From JACMMS01 sp043772865 (GTDB lineage: Bacteria > Pseudomonadota > Gammaproteobacteria > Burkholderiales > Methylophilaceae): a stretch of 12,582 nt of DNA. Positions 7,242-12,582 of the stretch are shown here, in pieces; position 1 is the first letter of the stretch, and the number at the start of each line of letters is the position of its first letter. Under the pieces are notes generated by a model. That model was not told the DNA's origin. It saw only the letters and a list, made by a program, of their open reading frames with translations, and made no database searches. A program made the translations under genes and the position numbers. Where the stretch lies: assembly GCA_043772865.1 (NCBI GenBank), contig JAYVFU010000115.1:1-12582 (forward strand), in the 5' to 3' direction.

Positions 7242-7451
7242 ATGCAAATACAATACGTAACGCCCTCTAAGCAATTCATCAAACTACCAATTGTTTGTAA
7301 CAAAACGGCAAAATCACGTAGTGCAATTTATAAAGCCATAAAAGATGGCAAATTCCCTAAACCTTATGCAAATGGTTCGCGATCAGTTGCTTGGTTGGCT
7401 AATGAAATAGATAGCTGGATTGACGCACAAACTGCGAAAGTAGGTGCGTAA
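7242..7451 (+). CDS. alpA: AlpA-family transcriptional regulator
   Basis: The 69-aa product is a small winged-helix/MerR-like DNA-binding protein of the AlpA (prophage CP4-57 regulator) family. The sequence FIKLPIVCNKTAKSRSAIYKAIKDGKFPKP (residues 12-41) gives the helix-turn-helix and the start of the wing. GSRSVAWLANEIDSWI (46-60) is the typical AlpA ending, where the Arg and Trp contact or shape the DNA-facing surface. AlpA-type proteins activate excision genes or control element genes, so this one probably switches the mobilisation operon or integrase. It opens a tight operon: the next gene starts two bases after its stop, and two more follow with overlapping or touching ends. Upstream is a candidate operator at 7204-7220. 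The ribosome binding site is weak. Confidence 0.88.
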   Translation: MQIQYVTPSKQFIKLPIVCNKTAKSRSAIYKAIKDGKFPKPYANGSRSVAWLANEIDSWIDAQTAKVGA

Positions 7452-7452
7452 C

Positions 7453-7812
7453 ATGACAAAAACTATTGATGAAAGCCAAAAGAAAGGGGCAGCGTTCGAG
7501 GCTGCCTCTAGTGAATCTACAATTAAGCCAATTAAACAGCTCAACTACTATGATACAAGCATTAATAATCAACATGCAATCTGTTTACACGCGTTTGCAA
7601 TAAGCCCGCAAAGTACAATTGATTTGCGTCATACACACGGCGTGATGATGCCCGCTGCTAGGGTGAAAGAATTACGCAATATGGGTTATGACATAGCGAC
7701 CGTGCGCGTAACCGAAACCACGCCCGATAACATTAGCCATAAAGGCGTTGCCAAGTATGTAATGCGCCACAGTCCGCCACCAGCAAGCGATAATAGTGAA
7801 GTGATAGCATGA
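7453..7812 (+). CDS. Helix-turn-helix (HTH_39-like) protein of the mobilisation operon
   Basis: The 119-aa product has a polar N-terminal tail (1-40) and a DNA-binding-like domain at about 41-107. The latter reads AICLHAFAISPQSTIDLRHTHGVMMPAARVKELRNMGYDI and then TVRVTETTPDNISHKGVAKYVM. This is the pattern of the HTH_39 family: helix, turn and recognition helix PAARVKELR, then a beta-hairpin wing. The family is common in phages and integrative elements and is probably regulatory. A GTG at 7444 is in frame and overlaps the AlpA gene, but I prefer the ATG at 7453 because AGGTG lies six bases upstream. It ends in an ATGA overlap with the next ORF, implying translational coupling. DNA targets are unknown. 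Confidence 0.75.
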   Translation: MTKTIDESQKKGAAFEAASSESTIKPIKQLNYYDTSINNQHAICLHAFAISPQSTIDLRHTHGVMMPAARVKELRNMGYDIATVRVTETTPDNISHKGVAKYVMRHSPPPASDNSEVIA

Positions 7813-7952
7813 GTTACCACCAGCTTTTTGAACGCGCCTACCCGCTTTGCGTAAAGGCTAACAGCCATGCAATTGCGCATGATTTACACGCCATGACTGA
7901 AAGCGAGTTACAAGGCATTATTTATTTTTTGTCTTGTGTAGTGCCTAGTTAA
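7809..7952 (+). CDS. Small protein (47 aa) coupled to the relaxase gene
   Basis: The ATG overlaps the stop of the preceding gene as ATGA (7809-7812), a strong sign of coupled translation. The 47-residue product (MSYHQLFERAYPLCVKANSH ... YFLSCVVPS) is mostly helical with a short hydrophobic end. I know no named family. It is in the same reading frame as the relaxase and its TAA (7950-7952) immediately precedes the relaxase coding sequence, with no intervening base. In an undamaged element one would expect ATG directly after that TAA. It may assist the relaxase or serve only to couple its translation. Confidence 0.65.
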   Translation: MSYHQLFERAYPLCVKANSHAIAHDLHAMTESELQGIIYFLSCVVPS

Positions 7953-8018
7953 ATCAAGGCAGCCAGCCATTTAATACGACTTGGTTCGGTAAAAGATGTT
8001 TATAAGCATGGCAAGTTT

Positions 8019-8747
8019 GTGCAATATGGCTTACTTGCTTTGCTAAAGCATCACAAACGAACTGAAAAGCCAAAAGATAATATTGACGCTTTAAAGTCGC
8101 CACTCAATTACAGCTTAAGCGATGTTGATACAAACAATAATGCATCGCCTGAAGCGGTTACCAGCCAAGCTAACAGCCAAATGCTGGCCGCTGGGCTTGT
8201 TAAAAGGCGGGTTAATGGTGTAATGGCAGTAGAGGTGTTGTTTAGCCTGCCTATTGATTGGCACACAAAAGACACTAAGCCATTTTTTAACGATAGCTTG
8301 ACATGGGTAAAAGATACTTTTGAAGGTGAGCTGATAAGTTTTGATGTTCACTTAGATGAAGCCGCGCCACATGCTCATGCATTAATATTGCCATTAGTTG
8401 ACGGTAAAATGCAGGGTAACAAAATGATTGGCGGCAAAGGTAATTTAATGCGATTAATTAATTTGTTTCACAAAGATGTAGCAAAGCATTATGGCTTGAG
8501 TAGAAGCGATTACAAGCGTGTGAATAGCGCAGATAAGGCAATACTTGCACAAACCGTTTTAAACCGTTTACAAAGCGATAGCGTAATGAAATCTAGCGTG
8601 TGGGCATGGGCAAGAGATGCAATTGTTAATGACCCGTTCCCCGCAGCGCAGTTGCTAGGTATTGTTAGCAATAAAACAACTGATAAAAGACCTAAATCAT
8701 TTGTTAACCATAAACGCAGTCAAGGTAAAGGCAGCTTTGTGCGATAA
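8019..8747 (+). CDS. mob: MobV-type (Pre/Mob) relaxase, start region altered
   Basis: MobV relaxases nick the transfer origin and carry the single strand into a recipient. The histidine-rich metal site is clear: HLDEAAPHAH (8349-8378). The N-terminal motif HHKRTEKPKDNID with SPLNYSL nearby matches MobV motif I (H/N-R ... N-D ... LNY). Conserved sequence continues upstream in frame to 7953 (KAASHLIRLGSVKDVYKHGK), but the codon there is ATC, directly after the previous gene's TAA, and no ATG, GTG or TTG occurs before GTG 8019. The protein is therefore either 264 aa starting at ATC or 242 aa starting at GTG without its first 22 residues. Neither start has a Shine-Dalgarno sequence. It is short for the family (often 400 or more) and lacks a long C-terminal domain. 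It may be weakly expressed or dying. Confidence 0.8.
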   Translation: MQYGLLALLKHHKRTEKPKDNIDALKSPLNYSLSDVDTNNNASPEAVTSQANSQMLAAGLVKRRVNGVMAVEVLFSLPIDWHTKDTKPFFNDSLTWVKDTFEGELISFDVHLDEAAPHAHALILPLVDGKMQGNKMIGGKGNLMRLINLFHKDVAKHYGLSRSDYKRVNSADKAILAQTVLNRLQSDSVMKSSVWAWARDAIVNDPFPAAQLLGIVSNKTTDKRPKSFVNHKRSQGKGSFVR

Positions 8748-8756
8748 CATTAAATT

Positions 8757-8824
8757 AGAAACGCTATATAGCGAATATGTTACTGAATTAACAAACGCTA
8801 TCCTGTTATATAGCGTTTCTTTTT
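8757..8824 (+). terminator. Hairpin and T-run after the relaxase gene (likely terminator)
   Basis: Nine bases after the relaxase stop a perfect 14-bp inverted repeat begins (AGAAACGCTATATA at 8757-8770, complement at 8807-8820). It is followed by TTTTT (8820-8824). A third copy of AAACGCTAT lies at 8793-8801 and can also pair with 8810-8818 (9-bp stem, 8-base loop), which places a compact hairpin right before the T-run. The compact form is a good intrinsic terminator for the mobilisation operon. Confidence 0.6.
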
Positions 8825-8947
8825 ATCACTGTCACAACACATCACGAATCGCCTCATATAATAATTAACACCGCTATACAACCGCAAGATAAGGGCGAGA
8901 TAACCCCGATATTACGTCAAGGTTACATCAACGGAGTAGGCATAAAC

Positions 8948-8971
8948 AACCCTAAGATTACGCTTAGGGTT
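8948..8971. repeat. Perfect 9-bp hairpin (possible transfer-origin or regulatory structure)
   Basis: AACCCTAAG (8948-8956) and CTTAGGGTT (8963-8971) are exact inverted repeats with a 6-base spacer. No T-run follows on the plus strand, and only a weak one (TTGTTTA) on the minus strand, so a terminator is less likely. A hairpin next to a relaxase gene could mark an oriT, but the motif does not match the pMV158-type MobV origin I know. Confidence 0.35.
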
Positions 8972-9356
8972 AGGTTATAAGTCAGCTAGTTAATAAATAA
9001 CAAAATCAACGGTTTAATCGCTATTAAAAAGCAGTTTCGAGACCAATACGCGCGCGAGTACGAACGAAAAGCGCATTTATTAAAATTACTGTTTATTAAA
9101 TCGTTGTATTTAAATGCAGTTTTTCTAAAGTAGATACGTTAGTTGTCATTTTACCTAAATTTTAACTTGAAATTGAATGCTTATAATCTTATTAAAACAA
9201 TTTTAATTTTACTTTTAATTCTTTACTAAAAGCATAAACGTCACCCGTGGGAAGCGTTGTGTTAAGAGTGCTAGCTTGGCTAAAAATTAGGTATTGTCCT
9301 GTTTCAGTAATTATTGACTACGTAAAGTTTCAAGCAATAAAGTTAGGTCTATTAAT

Positions 9357-9713
9357 TTAAAAAATATGCCCTATTTCGTGTCCTGCGATGTTGATGAACC
9401 CAATGTTTCCATCAATATTGATGTAGTTTCTTCCACCGAGATTAATGCCGTTGAGGATATTAAATCGTTCACTTGTTGGTTTAATCGCGCTAATCTGGCT
9501 ACCAAAAGCTTTTGTTGCGGCTTCGGCAAGGTCTGCAATAGACGAAAGCATATCTGCTGGCTCATACGCAATAGTCCTAGTCTCATCATTAAAGTTTCTT
9601 ACCATAGCACGGTTTAGTTTATCTACGTTAGCTTGTGAGGTTGGATCAATCGTTATATCAGAATCTATCTTTAAAGCTTGATTATCGCCCTTTCGGCTAA
9701 GATCTGGATTAAT
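9357..9713 (-). pseudogene. Remnant of a polyvalent-protein zincin-like metallopeptidase domain
   Basis: On the minus strand an open frame of about 119 codons lacks a start at its beginning. It opens after a stop with INPDLSRKGDNQAL, and the first Met lies only at 9605. The body reads FGSQISAI, FNILNGINLGGRNYINIDG and GFINIAGHEIGHIF, then a stop. The HEIGH (HExxH-type) zinc site preceded by a strand with an 'I-N-I-D' turn matches the MPTase-PolyVal domain seen in large phage and plasmid polyvalent proteins, where an 'FSRKGE'-like linker often precedes a new domain. Those proteins are many hundreds of residues, so both ends are missing. The stop follows a run of six T, so a single-base slip there is possible. 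It is probably non-functional debris. Confidence 0.6.
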
Positions 9714-10038
9714 TTAGGCACGATACCTTAACAGCCTATCGTATCAGAACCATCAAGCACTTTTGCACTAGATCATTAAAGTCTATTGAATCAAAATAAT
9801 AATCAATTATTTATTGGCATCAAAACAATTATTAAATAAGTTTAAACAAACTTACTTTCTAATGGCGCGGCTAGATAAAAAATTGATTGATATTAATCAT
9901 ACTATTGTAATCAAACGGGTGGCTTAAAGGTCTAGCTGATAACGATTAAGTACCGCTTACAAATATTCATTTTCATAAACAACCACAAAAGTTATTTTAA
10001 CTTGAGCTTTATCATTGATTACCGTTACAATAATCAAC
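9714..10038. other. 325-bp AT-rich intergenic region before umuD
   Basis: No gene is recognised. It contains several A/T-rich partial repeats (e.g. around 9785-9840, with CAATTATT twice) and a short inverted repeat TGATT/AATCA near 9886-9901. The promoter-like sequence and palindrome of umuD lie at its right end. No CTGT-N8-ACAG LexA box was found by eye. Confidence 0.45.
9989..10031 (+). promoter_or_regulatory. Candidate umuDC promoter with overlapping palindrome
   Basis: TTGAGC (10002-10007) and TACAAT (10026-10031) are 18 bases apart and resemble a sigma-70 promoter. A perfect palindrome AAGTTA-TTT-TAACTT (9989-10003) overlaps the -35 and is well placed for a repressor. The -10 ends only seven bases before the umuD ATG (10039), so transcription would start at or next to the ATG and leave no leader. 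No Shine-Dalgarno sequence is present, which agrees with a leaderless mRNA. Confidence 0.45.
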
Positions 10039-10665
10039 ATGAACAACTTAATAAAATTACGAGGTGGTAAACGCGCTGGTGCAGGCCGCAAAACTGGTAC
10101 AGGCAAATTTAGAGAGCCTACCGAAGTTGTGCGCTTGCCAGCAAGTCAATTGCCTGTGGTAAAAGACTTTTTAGCGGCGTATCAACGTAAAAAACTAGCG
10201 GCTGATTTATCAGTTAATTTAGATGTGATTGGTGATATTAGCCTGCCAGTACTTAACAGCAATCCAATTAAACTACCATTGTTTCTAAGCAAAGTGCCAG
10301 CTGGCTTCCCTAGCCCTGCTGAAGAATATGTTGAAAAGCGCCTAGACCCGAGTGAGTTTTTAATTGACCAAAAAGACGCTACTTTTTTCGTGACTATTCA
10401 AGGGTATTCAATGATAGATGTAGGCTTATTGCCAGGTGACAAAGCAGTTATTGACCGTTCTAAACTAGCAAGTATTGGCGATATTGTATTAGCAGTGATT
10501 GATGGTGAATTTACTATTAAAACACTAGCTCGTAAAAAAGATGGTAGCCCACGTTTGTTGCCAGCCAATAGCACGGGTGTGTTTAATCCAATTGAAATTA
10601 AAGAAGGCATGAACTTTGAAATATGGGGTGTAGTAACAGGTTCTTTTAGACGTTTTAAGAAGTAG
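10039..10665 (+). CDS. umuD: UmuD-like S24 peptidase with long N-terminal extension
   Basis: UmuD is cleaved with the help of RecA filaments, and the product UmuD' joins UmuC as DNA polymerase V. The 208-aa protein has the catalytic dyad Ser124 (QGYSMIDVGLLPGD) and Lys161 (DGEFTIKTL). The likely self-cleavage site is Ala88-Gly89 in KVPAGFPSPAEEY. Classical UmuD is about 140 aa; here about 65 extra residues precede the peptidase part, beginning MNNLIKLRGGKRAGAGRKTG (basic, Gly-rich, perhaps DNA-binding). UmuD proteins of similar length exist, for example Acinetobacter UmuDAb, which also represses SOS genes. A TTG at 10015 is in frame, but the ATG at 10039 gives the natural N-terminus. It is followed after nine bases by umuC, forming an operon. 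Confidence 0.93.
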   Translation: MNNLIKLRGGKRAGAGRKTGTGKFREPTEVVRLPASQLPVVKDFLAAYQRKKLAADLSVNLDVIGDISLPVLNSNPIKLPLFLSKVPAGFPSPAEEYVEKRLDPSEFLIDQKDATFFVTIQGYSMIDVGLLPGDKAVIDRSKLASIGDIVLAVIDGEFTIKTLARKKDGSPRLLPANSTGVFNPIEIKEGMNFEIWGVVTGSFRRFKK

Positions 10666-10674
10666 TCATTTATT

Positions 10675-11955
10675 ATGCAGCGCAGTATTGCTTTAATTGA
10701 TGTGAATAACTTTTATGTAAGTTGTGAGCGGGTGTTTAACCCTAAGTTAAACAATAAGCCCGTTGTGGTGCTTAGCAATAATGATGGCTGCGCGGTGGCA
10801 CGCAGTAACGAAGTAAAAGCCCTAGGCGTGGCCATGGGTGCGCCTTGGTTTAAATTAAAAGATTTAGCTAAGCAACATGGCATTATTGCGCTATCAAGTA
10901 ATTATGCGCTTTATGCAGATATGAGTAACCGCGTAATGAGTATATTGCGGCAATTTAGCCCATACCAAGAAGTGTACTCGATTGATGAATCATTTTTAGA
11001 CTTAACCAACTTTAGCCATATAAACCTTACCAATTATGCACAAACCATGCGTAATCGTATTTTGCAGTGGACAGGTTTGCCCGTGTGTGTAGGTGTGGGT
11101 AGCACTAAAACATTGGCCAAGCTAGCTAACTTTTGTGCTAAAAAGCGCCCACAATATAAAGGTGTATGTGATTTTAACGCCATAGCGCTTACCGATTTAA
11201 ATTTGATTTTGCACAGCATTGATGTGGGCGAAATATGGGGCGTAGGCCGTAAGCTAGCGCCTGAGTTGCAAGCCATGAACATCAATACGGCGCTTGATTT
11301 AAAAAAAGCCAATGCAGATAGGTTACGTCGCCAGTTTAGCGTGGTGATGCAAAAAACCATACATGAGCTAAACGGTATAGTGTGCATGGAACTAGAAGAC
11401 GTTGCACCACCTAAAAAGCAAATACTAAGCTCGCGCAGTTTTGGTGTACCAGTCACCGACTACAACAGTTTAGCTGAATCTATTACACTTTACATGAGCC
11501 GTGCTACCGAAAAACTGCGTAAGCAACAAAGCTTTGCTGGCAGCGTGTATGTGTATATTCGCACCAGCCCTTTTAAGCCAGACCAGCCATTCTATAGTAA
11601 CGGCATGACTATACCTCTGCCCAGCCCCACAGATGACACGCGCCAACTAGTAAGCGTTGTGCTGTGGGCTTTAAAGCAAATCTACAAGCCAAACTACCAA
11701 TACGCGAAAGCAGGCGTAATGCTGGGCGAGTTAGTACCGCTAGAAGGCGTACAAACTGATTTATTCAGCACGATGCAAGCTAAACCCAAAACCAGCCAAC
11801 TGATGACAACCATGGACAACATTAACCGCAAAATGGGCAAAGAAACGATTAAGTTAGCCAGTGAAGGCTTTAAACGGCCGTGGAAAATGAAGCAAGAAAA
11901 TAAAAGCGCAAGTTACACAAGCAGTTGGAATGAAATATTAAGCATTAAAAGTTAA
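10675..11955 (+). CDS. umuC: UmuC, catalytic subunit of DNA polymerase V (Y family)
   Basis: UmuC copies across DNA lesions that stall the replicative polymerase, at the cost of mutations, in complex with UmuD'2 and RecA. The 426-aa product is full length (about 422 in E. coli). Metal-binding Asp9 lies in IDVNNFYVSCERVF, and Asp104-Glu105 in YSIDESFLDL. The palm continues with NNDGCAVARSNEVKALG. The helix-hairpin-helix region GEIWGVGRKLAPEL is at about 185-198 and the little-finger domain follows. The C-terminal DUF4113-type tail LMTTMDNINRKMGKETIKLA...KRPWKMK is complete. The gene starts nine bases after umuD stops, so both should be co-transcribed. Plasmid- and island-borne umuDC copies raise mutability of the host under DNA damage. 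No frameshift is seen. Confidence 0.96.
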   Translation: MQRSIALIDVNNFYVSCERVFNPKLNNKPVVVLSNNDGCAVARSNEVKALGVAMGAPWFKLKDLAKQHGIIALSSNYALYADMSNRVMSILRQFSPYQEVYSIDESFLDLTNFSHINLTNYAQTMRNRILQWTGLPVCVGVGSTKTLAKLANFCAKKRPQYKGVCDFNAIALTDLNLILHSIDVGEIWGVGRKLAPELQAMNINTALDLKKANADRLRRQFSVVMQKTIHELNGIVCMELEDVAPPKKQILSSRSFGVPVTDYNSLAESITLYMSRATEKLRKQQSFAGSVYVYIRTSPFKPDQPFYSNGMTIPLPSPTDDTRQLVSVVLWALKQIYKPNYQYAKAGVMLGELVPLEGVQTDLFSTMQAKPKTSQLMTTMDNINRKMGKETIKLASEGFKRPWKMKQENKSASYTSSWNEILSIKS

Positions 11956-12028
11956 GCAAAAAGGTTAATCTACACCCTACCTAAGAAGACAGTCACTTTA
12001 ATTTTTATGTATATAAATATGTATGGAT

Positions 12029-12054
12029 ATAATTAATACTAAATTATTAATTAT
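12029..12054. repeat. AT-only 9-bp inverted repeat left of the right att copy
   Basis: ATAATTAAT (12029-12037) and ATTAATTAT (12046-12054) are exact inverted repeats with an 8-base spacer, in a very AT-rich stretch 29 bp before the att-like sequence. It lacks G-C pairs and a following T-run, so a terminator for umuC is unlikely. An integrase or host-factor binding region next to attR is possible. Confidence 0.35.
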
Positions 12055-12082
12055 ATTAATCAGTTAGTTAAAATTAAATAGT

Positions 12083-12100
12083 AATCCCCGTGGGACGCCA
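12083..12100 (+). repeat. Putative right attachment site (attR core), imperfect copy of the tRNA-Glu 3' end
   Basis: AATCCCCGTGGGACGCCA matches tRNA-Glu 2345-2363 except for one G-to-C change and one missing G (17 of 18 aligned bases identical). It includes the CCA end in the same orientation. It closes a segment of about 9.7 kb that starts at the tRNA and begins with int. The differences would prevent this copy from forming a proper acceptor/T arm. Confidence 0.6.
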
Positions 12101-12169
12101 AAATTACATATAAATCAATAATTTAGGCACAAAATGTTAGTAAGTGTCAAAAATTAGGACTGATTATGA

Positions 12170-12472
12170 CAGCCGATAGCACACACAAAAAATCTCGAAT
12201 TAACACCCAGTGGCACATATCACCTACGCTTGCAACGTAATTGCATAAACCGCAGAATATCATTCAGAACTAAAGATTTAGCGACCGCTAAATCGGCTGC
12301 GGCAATTGTCCATGCTACACTTTCACACATAAGTGTCTAACATAATAAATTCAAGGAATTGACGTCTGAAACAGACAGTCAATATATCAAAATTCAGACA
12401 GAAGACAACGATGCAGATCGTGCAAGTAATTTAGAAGTTGTCGAAATAATTGCAGCAAAGCATTCTCAATAA
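12170..12472 (+). pseudogene. Remnant of a second tyrosine recombinase (N-terminal part)
   Basis: One frame reads LTPSGTYHLRLQRNCINR then RISFRTKDLATAKSAAAIVH, which matches the start of many tyrosine recombinases. There a 'G-x-Y-x-x-R' strand and a 'SLRTKDLATAK' helix precede the core-binding domain. An in-frame stop (12338-12340) interrupts it, yet the same frame continues as KFKELTSETDSQYIKIQTED and ASNLEVVEIIAAKHSQ to the next stop. A plausible ATG at 12166 is in another frame, implying a frameshift near the start. The type differs from the P4-like integrase at 2524. Sequence after 12472 (to the window end) has an open frame reading LTTALGEAIAQYKVAI, which may be a further shifted part. 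This remnant lies directly beyond the att copy, the expected place for the integrase of a second inserted element. Confidence 0.55.
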
Positions 12473-12582
12473 ACGACAGCTATCACAACGTCATGCAAAA
12501 TAAACTCACAACAGCGCTTGGTGAAGCAATAGCTCAATACAAAGTTGCAATAACTACAGTAAAGCGCCCTGACGTTTATCCG

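Larger units (their letters stand above)
8748..9356. other. 609-bp stretch without an intact gene
   Basis: It contains the terminator-like repeats at its left end, then AT-rich DNA. A GC-richer patch at about 8870-8975 holds AAGATAAGGGCGAGATAACCCC and a perfect 9-bp hairpin. An open frame without start codon spans 8990-9133 and reads protein-like (KKQFRDQYAREYERKAHLLK), perhaps a gene remnant. At 9241-9256 is a sequence resembling the right att copy. No complete gene, tRNA or other RNA was recognised. Confidence 0.5.

Noticed and set aside
8662..8868. 68-aa ORF overlapping the relaxase end and the hairpin
   Set aside because: Out of frame with mob, runs through the terminator-like repeats and has no supporting start signal.
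9167..9187. TTGAAA and TATAAT near 9167-9187 as a promoter
   Set aside because: The spacing is only 9 bases, too short for sigma-70, and no intact gene follows on the plus strand.
9366..9681. Plus-strand ORFs of 78-83 aa opposite the metallopeptidase remnant
   Set aside because: The minus strand carries the meaningful HEIGH motif; the plus-strand products look random.
11034..11456. 140-aa minus-strand ORF opposite umuC
   Set aside because: Long only because of umuC codon use; umuC is full length and unmistakable.

Overview
The window looks like a moderate-to-low-GC betaproteobacterial chromosome, with Methylophilaceae (Methylotenera-like) as my best guess. The basis is the style of the SMC N-terminus (MRLTHLKLAGFKSFVD), a short YkvM-type QueF and the make-up of the inserted mobile element. 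The exact genus cannot be fixed from sequence alone.

Left flank (1-2363) is ordinary chromosome. It holds the 5' part of smc on the minus strand, queF divergent from it, then tRNA-Ala(GGC) and tRNA-Glu(TTC). The 3' end of tRNA-Glu is the apparent insertion site of a mobile element.

The element (about 2345-12100) begins with a P4-type tyrosine integrase 160 bp after tRNA-Glu. It ends at a slightly degenerate copy of the last 19 bases of tRNA-Glu (12083-12100). In order it carries: int; an AT-rich cargo block (a 40-aa ORF, an unknown 98-aa protein, a Sel1-repeat protein, a one-TM acidic protein, a Rap1a/Tai-like periplasmic protein and a small secreted protein with a calcium-loop-like motif); a conserved but uncharacterised 240-aa element protein; and a mobilisation operon (AlpA-like regulator, HTH_39-like protein, 47-aa protein, MobV-type relaxase). 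No type IV secretion genes are visible, so it resembles an integrative mobilisable element that would borrow another element's conjugation machinery. The relaxase seems to have lost its normal start codon (ATC where ATG is expected).

The right part (8748-12100) is mostly non-coding or decayed. It contains hairpins that could be a terminator or transfer-origin structure, a minus-strand remnant of a phage/plasmid polyvalent-protein zincin domain (ends at HEIGHIF), then an intact umuD-umuC pair for translesion DNA polymerase V. The UmuD is long (208 aa), with a basic, glycine-rich N-terminal extension. No LexA box is visible upstream; there is instead a different palindrome and a promoter placed so close to the ATG that a leaderless mRNA is predicted.

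Beyond the right att copy (12170-12472) lies a broken fragment of a second, unrelated tyrosine recombinase. This fits two elements accreted in tandem at tRNA-Glu. The strongest leads are the tandem island, the relaxase start-codon lesion, the cargo block of small envelope proteins with an orphan Rap1a-like gene, and the non-canonical control region of umuDC.
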